In this document: positions 16,678 to 25,075 of the stretch, piece by piece
Layout: each line of letters begins with the position of its first letter
How positions within the stretch are numbered: the stretch's first letter is position 1
Assembly: GCA_002841375.1 (NCBI GenBank)
Contig: PGZO01000008.1
Coordinates: 101,535 to 165,534, forward strand
Direction: 5' to 3'
From: Firmicutes bacterium HGW-Firmicutes-7
GTDB taxonomy: Bacteria; Bacillota; Clostridia; Lachnospirales; Vallitaleaceae
DNA length: 64,000 nt
The notes under the pieces: model-generated
Database searches by the model: none
The model's input: only the letters and a program-made list of their open reading frames with translations
Told to the model about the DNA's origin: nothing
Position numbers and translations under genes: made by a program

Positions 16678-17343
16678 ATGAATGCTATTCAAGCTGCCCT
16701 GAAAAATTCACATTTGCTAAGTAGTCTCTCCTCAGAAGATATCAATACCTATATCCATAATAATCAATTTAATATTATTCATTACGGAAAAAACAATATA
16801 ATCCATTTTGACGGGGATGCATGCCATCATTTAGAAATCCTTCTATCTGGTAAAATTGTTGTAGAACGTATCGATGAGGTTGGAAACTTGATGATAATTG
16901 CTGAATTCTTCCCAGATGATGTTCTTGGTGGAAATCTTCTCTTTTCAAAGAATTCTACCTATCCCATGACAGTAACTGCTCAAACGGCTGTGACCATACT
17001 AGAAATTAATAAAAATCTCCTTTTTGAACTCTGCTTTATTAATAGAGACTTTCTTAAAAGTTTTCTTGAAATTATATCAGACCACACCATATTATTAGGA
17101 GATAAGATCAAATACTACGTTAATCGTTCCATACGTGATAGTATCATTGCTTTTTTAAAAACCGAATACCTCAAACAAAACACTTTAAAAATAATACTTA
17201 CAACAACAAAAAAAGCTTTAGCTAATCGCATCGGTGTCCAGAGAACTTCCCTTTCTAGAGAACTCCAAAAAATGAAGCAGGAAGGCCTCTTGCTTGTAGA
17301 TTCTGCGAGTATAACCATTTTGGATCCTCTGATTTTAAAATAA
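16678..17343 (+). CDS. Crp/Fnr-family transcriptional regulator (first copy)
   Basis: The 221-residue protein has an N-terminal cyclic-nucleotide-fold beta-barrel (about 15-125, with GDACHHLEILLSGKIVVER), a long dimerisation helix (about 120-150) and a C-terminal winged HTH (about 150-215) with recognition region GVQRTSLSRELQKMKQEG. There is no N-terminal cysteine cluster for an Fnr-type iron-sulphur centre, and the cAMP-binding Arg/Glu signature is not evident, so the signal is unknown. The neighbours (ferredoxin-fused permease, polyferredoxin-like protein) suggest a redox, metalloid or nitrosative cue. GGAGG precedes the ATG; the palindrome at 16643-16660 immediately upstream is its likely operator. 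Confidence 0.88.
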   Translation: MNAIQAALKNSHLLSSLSSEDINTYIHNNQFNIIHYGKNNIIHFDGDACHHLEILLSGKIVVERIDEVGNLMIIAEFFPDDVLGGNLLFSKNSTYPMTVTAQTAVTILEINKNLLFELCFINRDFLKSFLEIISDHTILLGDKIKYYVNRSIRDSIIAFLKTEYLKQNTLKIILTTTKKALANRIGVQRTSLSRELQKMKQEGLLLVDSASITILDPLILK

Positions 17344-17539
17344 TTAGGTATCCCAAAATGAATAATGAACCTAACCATAAAAAAACTTAAATAAGTTAGG
17401 GACTTCTTTTGTTAGTTTAAAAGTGATTACGTCACAGTTTTCACCTTCTTTTTCTGTTACAATCTAAATCTATCAATTATGAGGCTTGTGTAATTCAGTC
17501 TACATGATAGATTACTACTATAGACAACTGAGGTGAAAT

Positions 17540-18103
17540 ATGCGTAATCATAAATATCTATTTTTAATCACTCTGTTCTATTTTGCTATGGGATTTGTAA
17601 ACATCAATTTATCATTATTTGGTCTAGCTTGTATGTTTTTCCCATTTATTCTATTGTTAAAGAATAAGAAAAAAACTTGGTGTCAAGGCTATTGTCCTAG
17701 GGCAAACCTTTATACCTCATGTGCAAAATTAAAGAAAGATCCATCCCGTAAAACGCCACAATTTTTTATTTATGGCAATATGAAGTTGATTATGTTATCC
17801 TATTTTGGAATTAGTTTATTTTTTATTATTATGACAACCTTAAGAGTTGCGAACAATTTAATGGTACCTATGGAGTACCTAAGATTCTTCATTATTATTC
17901 CAATTCCTTTAGAATTGCCCCAACTCTTAACCTTCAGCACCATCGCGCCATGGATTACTCATCTTTCTTATCGGTTTTATTCCTTGATGATGACATCTAC
18001 TATACTTGGTTTAATTCTTGGATTGGTATATAAACCGAGGACTTGGTGTACGATTTGTCCCATTGCAACTATTTCAGATAAACTACTTGAAAAGGTTCGA
18101 TGA
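17540..18103 (+). CDS. Polyferredoxin-like membrane protein with paired Cys motifs
   Basis: The 187-residue protein has about four membrane segments and two cysteine motifs: WCQGYCPRANLYTSC (about 46-60) after the first pair of helices, and WCTICPIATISDK (about 168-180) near the C-terminus. WCxxxCPR-type motifs flanked by membrane helices are typical of NapH/NosR/CcoG-like membrane iron-sulphur proteins, which carry electrons across or along the membrane. Here the two motifs could together hold one or two clusters. It is monocistronic, with its own terminator at 18135-18168, and sits between the two Crp/Fnr genes. It is a plausible electron partner of the ferredoxin-fused permease; that link is inference. 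Confidence 0.65.
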   Translation: MRNHKYLFLITLFYFAMGFVNINLSLFGLACMFFPFILLLKNKKKTWCQGYCPRANLYTSCAKLKKDPSRKTPQFFIYGNMKLIMLSYFGISLFFIIMTTLRVANNLMVPMEYLRFFIIIPIPLELPQLLTFSTIAPWITHLSYRFYSLMMTSTILGLILGLVYKPRTWCTICPIATISDKLLEKVR

Positions 18104-18134
18104 GTTAGCGTGCCTTGATTAAATCTTATTATGG

Positions 18135-18168
18135 AGTAATACTTTTTAGTATTACTTTTATTTTTTTA
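18135..18168 (+). terminator. Terminator of the polyferredoxin-like gene
   Basis: AGTAATAC (18135-18142) pairs with GTATTACT (18149-18156), then a T-rich run ending in TTTTTTT. Confidence 0.8.
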
Positions 18169-18172
18169 TGTT

Positions 18173-18296
18173 ATGGTTATAGTGTCAAAATGATATAGTT
18201 GTTCTTTTTTACAGAACATATAGTGTATGGATGTTTTAACCATCGCTATATGTTCTGCAAAAATTAGAACGAACTTACTTTTGACGCTACAACCAT
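18173..18296. repeat. Long imperfect inverted repeat, about 124 bp
   Basis: The left arm (18173-18223) begins ATGGTTATAGTGTCAAAA and ends ACAGAACATATAG. The right arm (18244-18296) is its imperfect reverse complement, with CTATATGTTCTG and GACGCTACAACCAT. The loop is about 20 nt. It could be a miniature inverted-repeat element or a structured RNA; no second copy was noticed in the window. Confidence 0.6.
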
Positions 18297-18311
18297 GTTA
18301 TTATAGTAACA
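18296..18311 (+). promoter_or_regulatory. Candidate Crp/Fnr operator before the second regulator
   Basis: TGTTATTATAGTAACA has the TGTTA-N6-TAACA form of the palindrome at 16643-16660. It overlaps a -10-like TATAGT, suggesting autorepression. Confidence 0.5.
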
Positions 18312-18330
18312 ATAGGATAGGAGGTTTCAT

Positions 18331-19005
18331 ATGCTAAAAAACAAAGAGTTGTCATTTATTAAATCACATTTAGACTTTTGGGATCAACTGAATCCTAATG
18401 AAAAAAATACAATTGAAAATAATATTACCAAAATGAATTACACTAAAGGATATAATCTTCATAGTGCCGATAGCGAATGTCTTGGTGTTTTACTCGTTTT
18501 AAATGGTGAATTACGTGTTTATATATTGTCAGAAGATGGGCGTGAAGTAACCTTATTCAGACTAAATGCAGGCGATACTTGTGTACTTTCAGCCTCTTGC
18601 GTTCTAAATACCATTACGTTTGATGTACACATTGATGCTGAAATGGAAACTGAAGCTTATGTTCTTAATATTGGTGCCTTTAGCACACTAGCTAACCAAA
18701 ACATTTATGTTGAAAATTTTGCTCTAAAAAAAACTGTCGAAAGATTTTCTGATGTAATGTGGGCCTTAGAACAAATTTTATTTATGCGCTTTGATAAAAG
18801 GCTTGCGGTTTTTCTGTTAGATGAAATGTCCAAAACCAATTCAACCATAATTAATCTTACCCAAGAACAAATAGCAAAATATATTGGTAGTGCACGAGAA
18901 GTTGTTTCGCGGATGCTAAAGGTTTTTCAATCGCAAGGAATTCTCGAACAGTCAAGAAGCTTAATTCGCATTACAGATAAAGAAAAATTAAAAAAGCTCC
19001 TATAA
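18331..19005 (+). CDS. Crp/Fnr-family transcriptional regulator (second copy)
   Basis: The 224-residue protein has a cupin-like sensor domain (about 20-125, with LLVLNGELRVYILSEDGREVTLFRLNAGDTCVLSASC) and a winged HTH (about 150-220) whose recognition helix reads SAREVVSRMLKVF, the E-xx-SR pattern of Fnr/Crp recognition helices. The GDTCVLSASC segment is characteristic of a Clostridial Crp/Fnr subgroup. Its cysteines near 91 and 97 could be redox-active or bind metal, but do not form a classical Fnr cluster. AGGAGG precedes the ATG. It shares a putative operator type with the first regulator. Regulated genes are probably local redox functions; this is inference. Confidence 0.87.
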   Translation: MLKNKELSFIKSHLDFWDQLNPNEKNTIENNITKMNYTKGYNLHSADSECLGVLLVLNGELRVYILSEDGREVTLFRLNAGDTCVLSASCVLNTITFDVHIDAEMETEAYVLNIGAFSTLANQNIYVENFALKKTVERFSDVMWALEQILFMRFDKRLAVFLLDEMSKTNSTIINLTQEQIAKYIGSAREVVSRMLKVFQSQGILEQSRSLIRITDKEKLKKLL

Positions 19006-19073
19006 ACACAAAAAGATCTGCCCAAGATACAATAATTGCAGGCAGATCTCAAAATAACATTTCAAAAGATATA

Positions 19074-19505
19074 TTAGGTTATTTTATTTAAGAGCTTCGC
19101 AAGGCTATCTTTAAGCAACACAGCTTCTTCTATATTTAGCTGTGTCTCACAAAATATTTGATTTGGAATTTCTACTGCTCTATTCTTCAAGTTTATTCCA
19201 CTTTCGGTAAGCGTAACAATCATTATTCTTTCATCTAATTCCGATCTTTTTCTTACTATAATCTGTTTTGCTTCTAGTTTTTTTAAAACCGGAGTCAATG
19301 TACCTGAGTCGAGATATAATTGATCCCCTAATTCCTTAACCGAAATTGCATTTTTCTCCCAAATAACAAGTAAGGTTATATATTGAGTATACGTTAAATC
19401 AAGCTTACTTAGGTAAGGTTTATATAACTTTATTATTTCTCTTGAGCAAGCATATAACGTAAAGCATAGCTGGTTATCTAGTTTAAGACCCTCATATTCA
19501 TCCAT
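19074..19505 (-). CDS. MarR-family regulator, OhrR-like
   Basis: The 143-residue protein has the MarR winged-helix fold (about 33-125, with VKELGDQLYLDSGTLTPVLKKLEAKQIIVRKRSELDERIMIVTLTESG). The N-terminal LDNQLCFTLYACSREI places a Cys at about residue 14, the position of the peroxide-sensing Cys in OhrR. OhrR proteins repress an organic hydroperoxide resistance gene, which is not adjacent here. A short ORF with a strong ribosome site lies in its leader (19522-19587). AAGGAG precedes the ATG. The assignment to OhrR rather than another MarR is good on sequence but lacks the usual neighbour. Confidence 0.8.
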   Translation of the reverse strand: MDEYEGLKLDNQLCFTLYACSREIIKLYKPYLSKLDLTYTQYITLLVIWEKNAISVKELGDQLYLDSGTLTPVLKKLEAKQIIVRKRSELDERIMIVTLTESGINLKNRAVEIPNQIFCETQLNIEEAVLLKDSLAKLLNKIT

Positions 19506-19521
19506 AATAAAACTCCTTATA

Positions 19522-19587
19522 TTAATTTTCCAATAGTTGGTTCCATATCCATAGGCTCAAAAAAAGATTCAAATCGGTGAACCTCAC
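19522..19587 (-). CDS. Possible 21-residue leader ORF before the OhrR-like gene
   Basis: On the minus strand AGGAGG is followed after 6 bp by ATGTGA, an immediate start-stop, and the overlapping GTG opens a 21-codon frame (start MRFTDLNLF, end QLLEN) ending 17 bp before the regulator's ATG. A third frame over the same DNA reads HRFESFFEPMDMEPTIGKL without a normal start. One frame may be a leader peptide or the remnant of a gene. Expression is unproven. Confidence 0.3.
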   Translation of the reverse strand: MRFTDLNLFLSLWIWNQLLEN

Positions 19588-19622
19588 ATGTTATTCCTCC
19601 TGAATACCCTTTAATTTAAATT

Positions 19623-19658
19623 AAGCTCAATTAGATTTTAAACAATCTAATTGAGCTT
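19623..19658 (-). terminator. 15-bp hairpin downstream of mutY
   Basis: AAGCTCAATTAGATT pairs perfectly with AATCTAATTGAGCTT across a 6-nt loop, 35 bp after the mutY stop. The tract that follows is AT-rich rather than a pure T-run, so termination may be partial. Confidence 0.6.
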
Positions 19659-19692
19659 GTCAATATTTTCTTTCTATTTAATTCCTTTATGA

Positions 19693-20748
19693 TTACTTTC
19701 TCTCAAACAAATACTTTACATATGCTTTAAATGCTGTGGGAATAGAATACTTTTTCTTAATTTCATCATTTGTTACCCAAACAAAATCACTTTCTTCAAT
19801 ATTATCTATAAGTACAAAATATCCCATTAAGTGCCATTCAAGATGTGTAAAAATATGTTTACAATTACTCATTGGGGTAATTGTTTGGGCAGAAATATTC
19901 CACTTTCTTATTACTTCCTCACATTCTTCTATAGATAAATGTCCTTCTATATGAGGAAACTCCCAAAGGTTTGATAGTAAACCCACTTCTGATCTTTGCC
20001 TTATGGCAGTACGGTTATTAGAATGCAATACAAAAACAGTTTTTTTCTGAACTTTTCTTGTCTTTTTCTTCGCTTTTAATGGTAGCTCTGTAGCAATTCC
20101 TAATTTATATCCTTGACAAATTTCTTGAATTGGACAAATACTGCACTTAGGTATACCCGTGGGTAAACATATCGTAGCCCCTAACTCCATTAATGCCTGA
20201 TTAAAATCTCCAACCCTTTGGACTGGTAAAACTCTATTTACAAATTCTGCTATCTCTTTCTTCACAATCTGATTTGTAATATCTCCTTTGTTTGCCATAA
20301 CGCGTGCAATCACCCTAAGTACATTACCATCAATAGCGGGAATCTTTATTCCAAAAGCAATAGAAGCAATTGCTCCCGATGAATAAGGTCCTATTCCTGG
20401 CAATGATTGTAAGGCTTCAACATTAGATGGAATTTCACCATCATAATTTGACAAAACCATATTGGCCGCTTTTTTTAAATTCCTTGCACGCGTATAGTAA
20501 CCCAAGCCCTCCCAAAGCTTTAATAATTTATCCTCTGTAATAATTGCAAGTTCTTTTATTGTAGGAACTTCTTTCATGAATTTCTCAAAATACGGCTTCA
20601 CGGTATCAACCCTTGTCTGTTGCAACATAATTTCAGAAATCCATACCCTATAAGGTGAAGGATTGTCTCTCCAGGGTAAAATACGTGCGTGATTATCATA
20701 CCATTCTAACAGCTTATCTTGAAATATTTTAGTTATTTCTAGCTCCAT
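19693..20748 (-). CDS. mutY: A/G-specific adenine DNA glycosylase
   Basis: The 351-residue protein shows the MutY set: LPWRDNPSPYRVWISEIMLQQTRV (N-terminal, catalytic Glu), the helix-hairpin-helix LPGIGPYSSGAIASIAFG (about 115-132) with the catalytic Asp in AIDGNVLRV, and the [4Fe-4S] cysteines C-x6-C-x2-C-x5-C (CLPTGIPKCSICPIQEIC, about 194-211). A NUDIX-like C-terminal domain (about 225-350) recognises 8-oxoguanine. It removes adenine mispaired with 8-oxoG. GGTGA precedes the ATG. The oxidative-stress theme agrees with the adjacent OhrR-like regulator, but they do not share an operon in an obvious way. Confidence 0.95.
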   Translation of the reverse strand: MELEITKIFQDKLLEWYDNHARILPWRDNPSPYRVWISEIMLQQTRVDTVKPYFEKFMKEVPTIKELAIITEDKLLKLWEGLGYYTRARNLKKAANMVLSNYDGEIPSNVEALQSLPGIGPYSSGAIASIAFGIKIPAIDGNVLRVIARVMANKGDITNQIVKKEIAEFVNRVLPVQRVGDFNQALMELGATICLPTGIPKCSICPIQEICQGYKLGIATELPLKAKKKTRKVQKKTVFVLHSNNRTAIRQRSEVGLLSNLWEFPHIEGHLSIEECEEVIRKWNISAQTITPMSNCKHIFTHLEWHLMGYFVLIDNIEESDFVWVTNDEIKKKYSIPTAFKAYVKYLFERK

Positions 20749-20888
20749 ATATTCATCACCATAGTAAATTTATTTTCTCCATTCTTTTATTCTATCAAAG
20801 CCTAGAATTATCTAAGTCTTCTCAAATTTATTGATAAAATGCAATACTAAGTATATATCAAAGATCGAATGTTGTGAACCTTTACAGC

Positions 20889-21671
20889 TTATATTCTTCG
20901 TTTCACAAATCCTGTTGGTGACATTGTAGTATATCGTTTAAACACAGTACAAAAATGCTTGTAATCACTAAATCCTGTCATATCCGATATTTCACTAACA
21001 CGGTATCCACCTTCATTTAACAATTTAATTGCTTGTTGAATTCTATAACCATTTAATAAATCTAAAAAAGAATGATTCGTTACATCTTTAAATTTACGGC
21101 TTAAATAACTCGCACTAACACCGAGTTCTTGTGCAATAGACTCAACACTTATCTTTTGGGCATAATCATCTTGTATGGTTTGAATTGCTTTATCCACGTA
21201 TCCATTGTCAGTATTCCCCAGCTTCATATAATAATTAAAATCAAACTTATTCGTAAGATTTCTAGTATTTCCTAAAACAAATTCTACTTCTTTATCATTC
21301 TCCAATTCCTCATGAAGGACTTCCATAATCTTTTTCAACTTATCTTCATCTACCGGTTTAATTAGATAATCAAACACTTTTAACTCAATTGCCTTTTTTG
21401 CATATTCAAATTCCGTGTAACTTGTCAAAATCAAGCATTTGAACTTTACTATTTCTAACGCTCTACGAAGCATCTCAATGCCATCCATCCTTGGCATCCT
21501 AATATCTGTAATTACAACATCTGGTTGAAATTCTAATATTTTTTCCAGACCTTCTTTACCATCGGCGGCATCCGCTACGATAACACAATCCATACTTAAC
21601 CAATCTATCGTATATACTAATCCTTTTCGAATGAAATCTTCATCTTCTACTATAATTATTTTTAACATCAT
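20889..21671 (-). CDS. YesN-type response regulator with AraC DNA-binding domain
   Basis: The 260-residue protein has a receiver domain (about 3-125) with acidic EDED near residues 8-11, the phosphoacceptor Asp in DVVITDIRMPRMDG, and a conserved Lys near 102. After a linker it ends in an AraC-type double HTH (about 160-258, with QELGVSASYLSRKFKDVTNHSFLDLLNGYRIQQA). It is the output partner of the sensor kinase whose stop codon overlaps its start by 4 bp (ATGA). It is the last gene of the ABC-transporter operon and so probably controls that operon in response to the kinase's ligand. Confidence 0.92.
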   Translation of the reverse strand: MMLKIIIVEDEDFIRKGLVYTIDWLSMDCVIVADAADGKEGLEKILEFQPDVVITDIRMPRMDGIEMLRRALEIVKFKCLILTSYTEFEYAKKAIELKVFDYLIKPVDEDKLKKIMEVLHEELENDKEVEFVLGNTRNLTNKFDFNYYMKLGNTDNGYVDKAIQTIQDDYAQKISVESIAQELGVSASYLSRKFKDVTNHSFLDLLNGYRIQQAIKLLNEGGYRVSEISDMTGFSDYKHFCTVFKRYTTMSPTGFVKRRI

Positions 21672-23380
21672 TGCCCTCCCCTACTATCTTTATATCTCAC
21701 TGGCAAAACAACGCTTGAGTATGTCCCAATACCTAGCTCACTTTCAATTTGAACGCCGTATTCTTGACCATATTTTAGTTGAACCCTTCTATGTATATTG
21801 AATAATCCTGAGTGATTACTTTTATTCGTATTCTGCAGGATAATTTCTTTTATTTCTTTCAATACTACTGCATTCATACCTGCTCCATCATCGTAACAAA
21901 CCAATACCAATTTACTGTTTTCAATATAACCACTGATTTTTACTGTTAACTGATCTTTTCCTTCAAAACCATATTTGATGGCATTTTCTATCATTGGTTG
22001 AATGATTAGTTTAGGAATAATACACTGTTCTACTGCACTTGGCAAATCGATATTATAATGAAAGCGTTGGTTAAAACGATATTTCAATATACTCATATAA
22101 TTTTCCGTGTAAAAAACATCTTCTTTCACCGTTACTTCTTCCTGAGCATTACTAATACTGTATCGCAACAAGGTTGATAGATTGAAAATCATTTTACTTG
22201 CTGAAATCGCATCTAACTTACACATAAATCTAATGTTTTCTAAAGTATTAAATAGAAAATGCGGATTAAACTGTGATTCTAACTGCTTGGCTTGCGAAGT
22301 AACAACTAGTCTTCCCATCTCTTTATTTGTATCAATTTGTTCTTTTAAACTATCTAACATCAAGTTGTATGATTCGCCTATAATCGCCCATTCATCATTA
22401 CTTGATATTTCTATATGCGTATTTAAATCTCCTTCTTTAACCTTTTCAAAAGCTTTCAATATTGTATAAAGATCTTTTGTTTTTTTGATAGCCATTGTAT
22501 TCGTACTACTGAACACGGCCAAAATCATCGTTGCAAACACAAAAAGCAGAATAATTATTATTGACCAGAATACTGACGCTAGATTACCAAGGGCAGAAAT
22601 AGAATAAACCTGAATACGATTATCAAATATTCCACTTGAGGTTAAATAGTATTTTCCCAATTTGTTTCTAATGTTGCCATTTGTTTTTTGCCCTTTTAAA
22701 TCAAACCGATTCATTCTGTTTAAAAAGGTATAGTTATTAGAAATATACACCCAGCCATAGTCATTTGTAATAACCGTTTGTGATTCCATATTTGCAAGTT
22801 GAACTTGAAACTGTTTGCTATCTAATACAAAGACAATATATCCTGTAATGACGCCCTCTTTTATGATCGTCTTGCCTATAACAAGCTGTCTCGTATCCGA
22901 ATATTCATCTATTACAAGCTTCAATGCAATTTCCTCTGGATCCTGGTTCATAATTCTAAAAACGCCCCAATTGGCATAGTAGTTGCCATCCAAAAAATCA
23001 GGAATTTTCTTCGTACCCGATATAATAGATTTTAATTCATGGTCAAATACATACAACTCTGCTTTTCGGTTTAATCTATTAGAAACTTCATAAACACTTT
23101 CAAATATTTCTACTCTTGCACGGACATCTAGCTCACTATCTAAAATATTTTTTTGTTGTGATAGCTTCTCTGATACTTCTATATATGAATTAATTGTTGT
23201 TTCTAAATCAGTGATTATGCGTTGATTGTCTTGTTTATTTGTTTTTTCTAACGTATATCGCCAGGATCCCCAAAAAATAAGCAGAAAAACGAAAGTTAAA
23301 AGTACAACAGGAACTATTGCATAAAACAAAAATATTCGGCGTATATCGTCCTTAAAATAACTTTGTTTATCATTTTTCAC
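21668..23380 (-). CDS. YesM-type sensor histidine kinase
   Basis: The 570-residue protein starts at a GTG behind AGGAGGATAA. It has a membrane segment at about 13-35, an extracellular Cache-like sensor (about 40-260), a second membrane segment (about 275-297), a HAMP domain (about 300-352), the His_kinase phosphorylation motif QFNPHFLFNTLENIRF (about 370-385) and an HATPase_c domain (about 440-565, with NAIKYGFEG and DDGAGM). This is the LytS/YesM family, commonly paired with AraC-type response regulators and sugar or iron importers. Downstream it overlaps its response regulator; upstream lies the ABC permease with a 36 bp gap. Its ligand is likely the transported substrate; inference from context. 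Confidence 0.92.
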   Translation of the reverse strand: MKNDKQSYFKDDIRRIFLFYAIVPVVLLTFVFLLIFWGSWRYTLEKTNKQDNQRIITDLETTINSYIEVSEKLSQQKNILDSELDVRARVEIFESVYEVSNRLNRKAELYVFDHELKSIISGTKKIPDFLDGNYYANWGVFRIMNQDPEEIALKLVIDEYSDTRQLVIGKTIIKEGVITGYIVFVLDSKQFQVQLANMESQTVITNDYGWVYISNNYTFLNRMNRFDLKGQKTNGNIRNKLGKYYLTSSGIFDNRIQVYSISALGNLASVFWSIIIILLFVFATMILAVFSSTNTMAIKKTKDLYTILKAFEKVKEGDLNTHIEISSNDEWAIIGESYNLMLDSLKEQIDTNKEMGRLVVTSQAKQLESQFNPHFLFNTLENIRFMCKLDAISASKMIFNLSTLLRYSISNAQEEVTVKEDVFYTENYMSILKYRFNQRFHYNIDLPSAVEQCIIPKLIIQPMIENAIKYGFEGKDQLTVKISGYIENSKLVLVCYDDGAGMNAVVLKEIKEIILQNTNKSNHSGLFNIHRRVQLKYGQEYGVQIESELGIGTYSSVVLPVRYKDSRGGQ

Positions 23381-23416
23381 TCAATTATCCTCCTATGTAC
23401 CCTAAACCACTTATCG

Positions 23417-25075
23417 TTATAAGCTTACCTCCTTTTTACCAGATAATTTAAAAAATATCAATAGGGAAATAATTGTTGTCAACGTTAAAATGCTTGCTAA
23501 TGCTGCTGCCGTACCGTAACTTGCTCTAATAACTTCTGTATATATTGCAACTGACATTGTTCTAGTTTTACCTGTATAAAGGATAACAGAGGCGCTTAAT
23601 TCATTAATAATTGTAATCCAGCTTAATATTGCTCCAGATAAAACGCCGGGCATCATCATAATAGCAGTTACTTTGAAGAAAGTCTTCACCGGTGAATCAC
23701 CAAGACTAATAGCAGCTTCTTCCATACTAGGACTTATTTGATACAAAATGGCTGCACTAGACCTTAATGTGTAGGGCAAGCGTCGAACGACAAAAGCAAT
23801 AATAATAATCATTGCCGTACCACTTAATAACATTGGTTGATCATTAAATGCAAGCAGCAACGTGATCCCTAGTACTGAACCTGGAATAATATATGGAAAC
23901 ATTGTCATTGAATCAATAATATTTGTAAGCCAACTTTTTCTTCTTGTTGTTATATACGCAATAAACATCGCCATAAAAATAATAATTATAATTGAAATAA
24001 GGCCAAATTTATACGTGTTAATAATAGGATTTCTTAGATTTTCAAAAACTGACTTATAACTTTCCAGAGAGAATCCCTCTATAAATATCGAACCCTTTGT
24101 GGCTTTAAATGAAGTATATACCACTGTAATCTGTGGAAGGATTGATAAAAACACAATAAAATATATAGATAAATGTAATAGCACGTTCTTCATACCATAT
24201 AATTTTTTAACTTGAATGGGGCGAAGAGAACTCATTGTAAATGATTTCTTGTTTACAACATACTTCTGCCCCAGAAACATCACACCTGTAATAATAACTA
24301 GAATAACTGCTAGTGCTGCTGCAAAATTAGCTTTTCCACCCATCTCACTAATAAATTCACTATAAATTAATACGGGCATTACTGTGTAGCCTTCCCCTAT
24401 TAACATTGGTGTACCAAAATCAGCTAAAGCATTCATAAACACCAATAATGAGCCTGCCAAAATTGTAGGTGCAATAAGGGGAAGAATAACTGTCGTTACT
24501 TTTCTAAATGCATTACAGCCAAGGCTTTCTGCCGCCTCACTTAGAGATGCATCTATTTTCTTTAGCGCACCTTTTGTATACAAATATATAAATGGGTACA
24601 GCTTTAAAGTTAACACAAGCAAAATACCTCCAAACCCATAAATAGAGGGCGTTTCAATATTAAAAACACCTTTGAAGAACTTTGTAATTATTCCACTACG
24701 ACCTCCAAGAATAATCCAAGAATAGGCACCAATAAATGGAGGCGACAGCATAGATATGATGACCAATACATCAACAAAGCCTTTAAATTTAACTTTATAT
24801 ACTGTCGTCAAATAAGCTAATGGTGCACCGATTGCAACTGCTAAAAATGTTGTACATGTTGTTACCATAAAGCTGTGTCCTAAGGTCCTAAGGTAATATT
24901 TCTTAGAAAAAAACTTTGCAAAATTTTCCATTGTGAACGCTTGTGTGTCTGGATTCCTGAACCCACTTGCAAATAATTTAAATAATGGATAGGCCAAAAA
25001 TAAAGCAAAAATAATGACAATAACTATTGTTACGATTTTCCAGAAATCAAATTCAAAGTGCTTTTTCCTATTCAT
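23417..25075 (-). CDS. Iron-type ABC transporter permease (two fused permease domains)
   Basis: The 552-residue protein has about twelve membrane segments and two BPD_transp_1 domains, each with an EAA loop: SLSEAAESLGCNAFRKVTTVILPL (about 177-200) and SMEEAAISLGDSPVKTFFKVTAIMM (about 450-474). The tandem fusion is typical of FbpB/SfuB-type ferric-iron permeases and related importers for phosphonates, putrescine or thiamine. It forms the membrane channel with the ATPase encoded just upstream, whose 3' end overlaps its start by 8 bp. The substrate cannot be fixed: the family is usually annotated iron(III), but the YesM/YesN pair is unusual for iron. Confidence 0.88.
   Translation of the reverse strand: MNRKKHFEFDFWKIVTIVIVIIFALFLAYPLFKLFASGFRNPDTQAFTMENFAKFFSKKYYLRTLGHSFMVTTCTTFLAVAIGAPLAYLTTVYKVKFKGFVDVLVIISMLSPPFIGAYSWIILGGRSGIITKFFKGVFNIETPSIYGFGGILLVLTLKLYPFIYLYTKGALKKIDASLSEAAESLGCNAFRKVTTVILPLIAPTILAGSLLVFMNALADFGTPMLIGEGYTVMPVLIYSEFISEMGGKANFAAALAVILVIITGVMFLGQKYVVNKKSFTMSSLRPIQVKKLYGMKNVLLHLSIYFIVFLSILPQITVVYTSFKATKGSIFIEGFSLESYKSVFENLRNPIINTYKFGLISIIIIIFMAMFIAYITTRRKSWLTNIIDSMTMFPYIIPGSVLGITLLLAFNDQPMLLSGTAMIIIIAFVVRRLPYTLRSSAAILYQISPSMEEAAISLGDSPVKTFFKVTAIMMMPGVLSGAILSWITIINELSASVILYTGKTRTMSVAIYTEVIRASYGTAAALASILTLTTIISLLIFFKLSGKKEVSL

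Noticed and set aside
17400..17540. GTGATTACGTCAC as a Crp/Fnr site before the polyferredoxin-like gene
   Set aside because: The half-site spacing is 5 rather than 6 and the half-sites differ from the TGTTA motif of the two local regulators.
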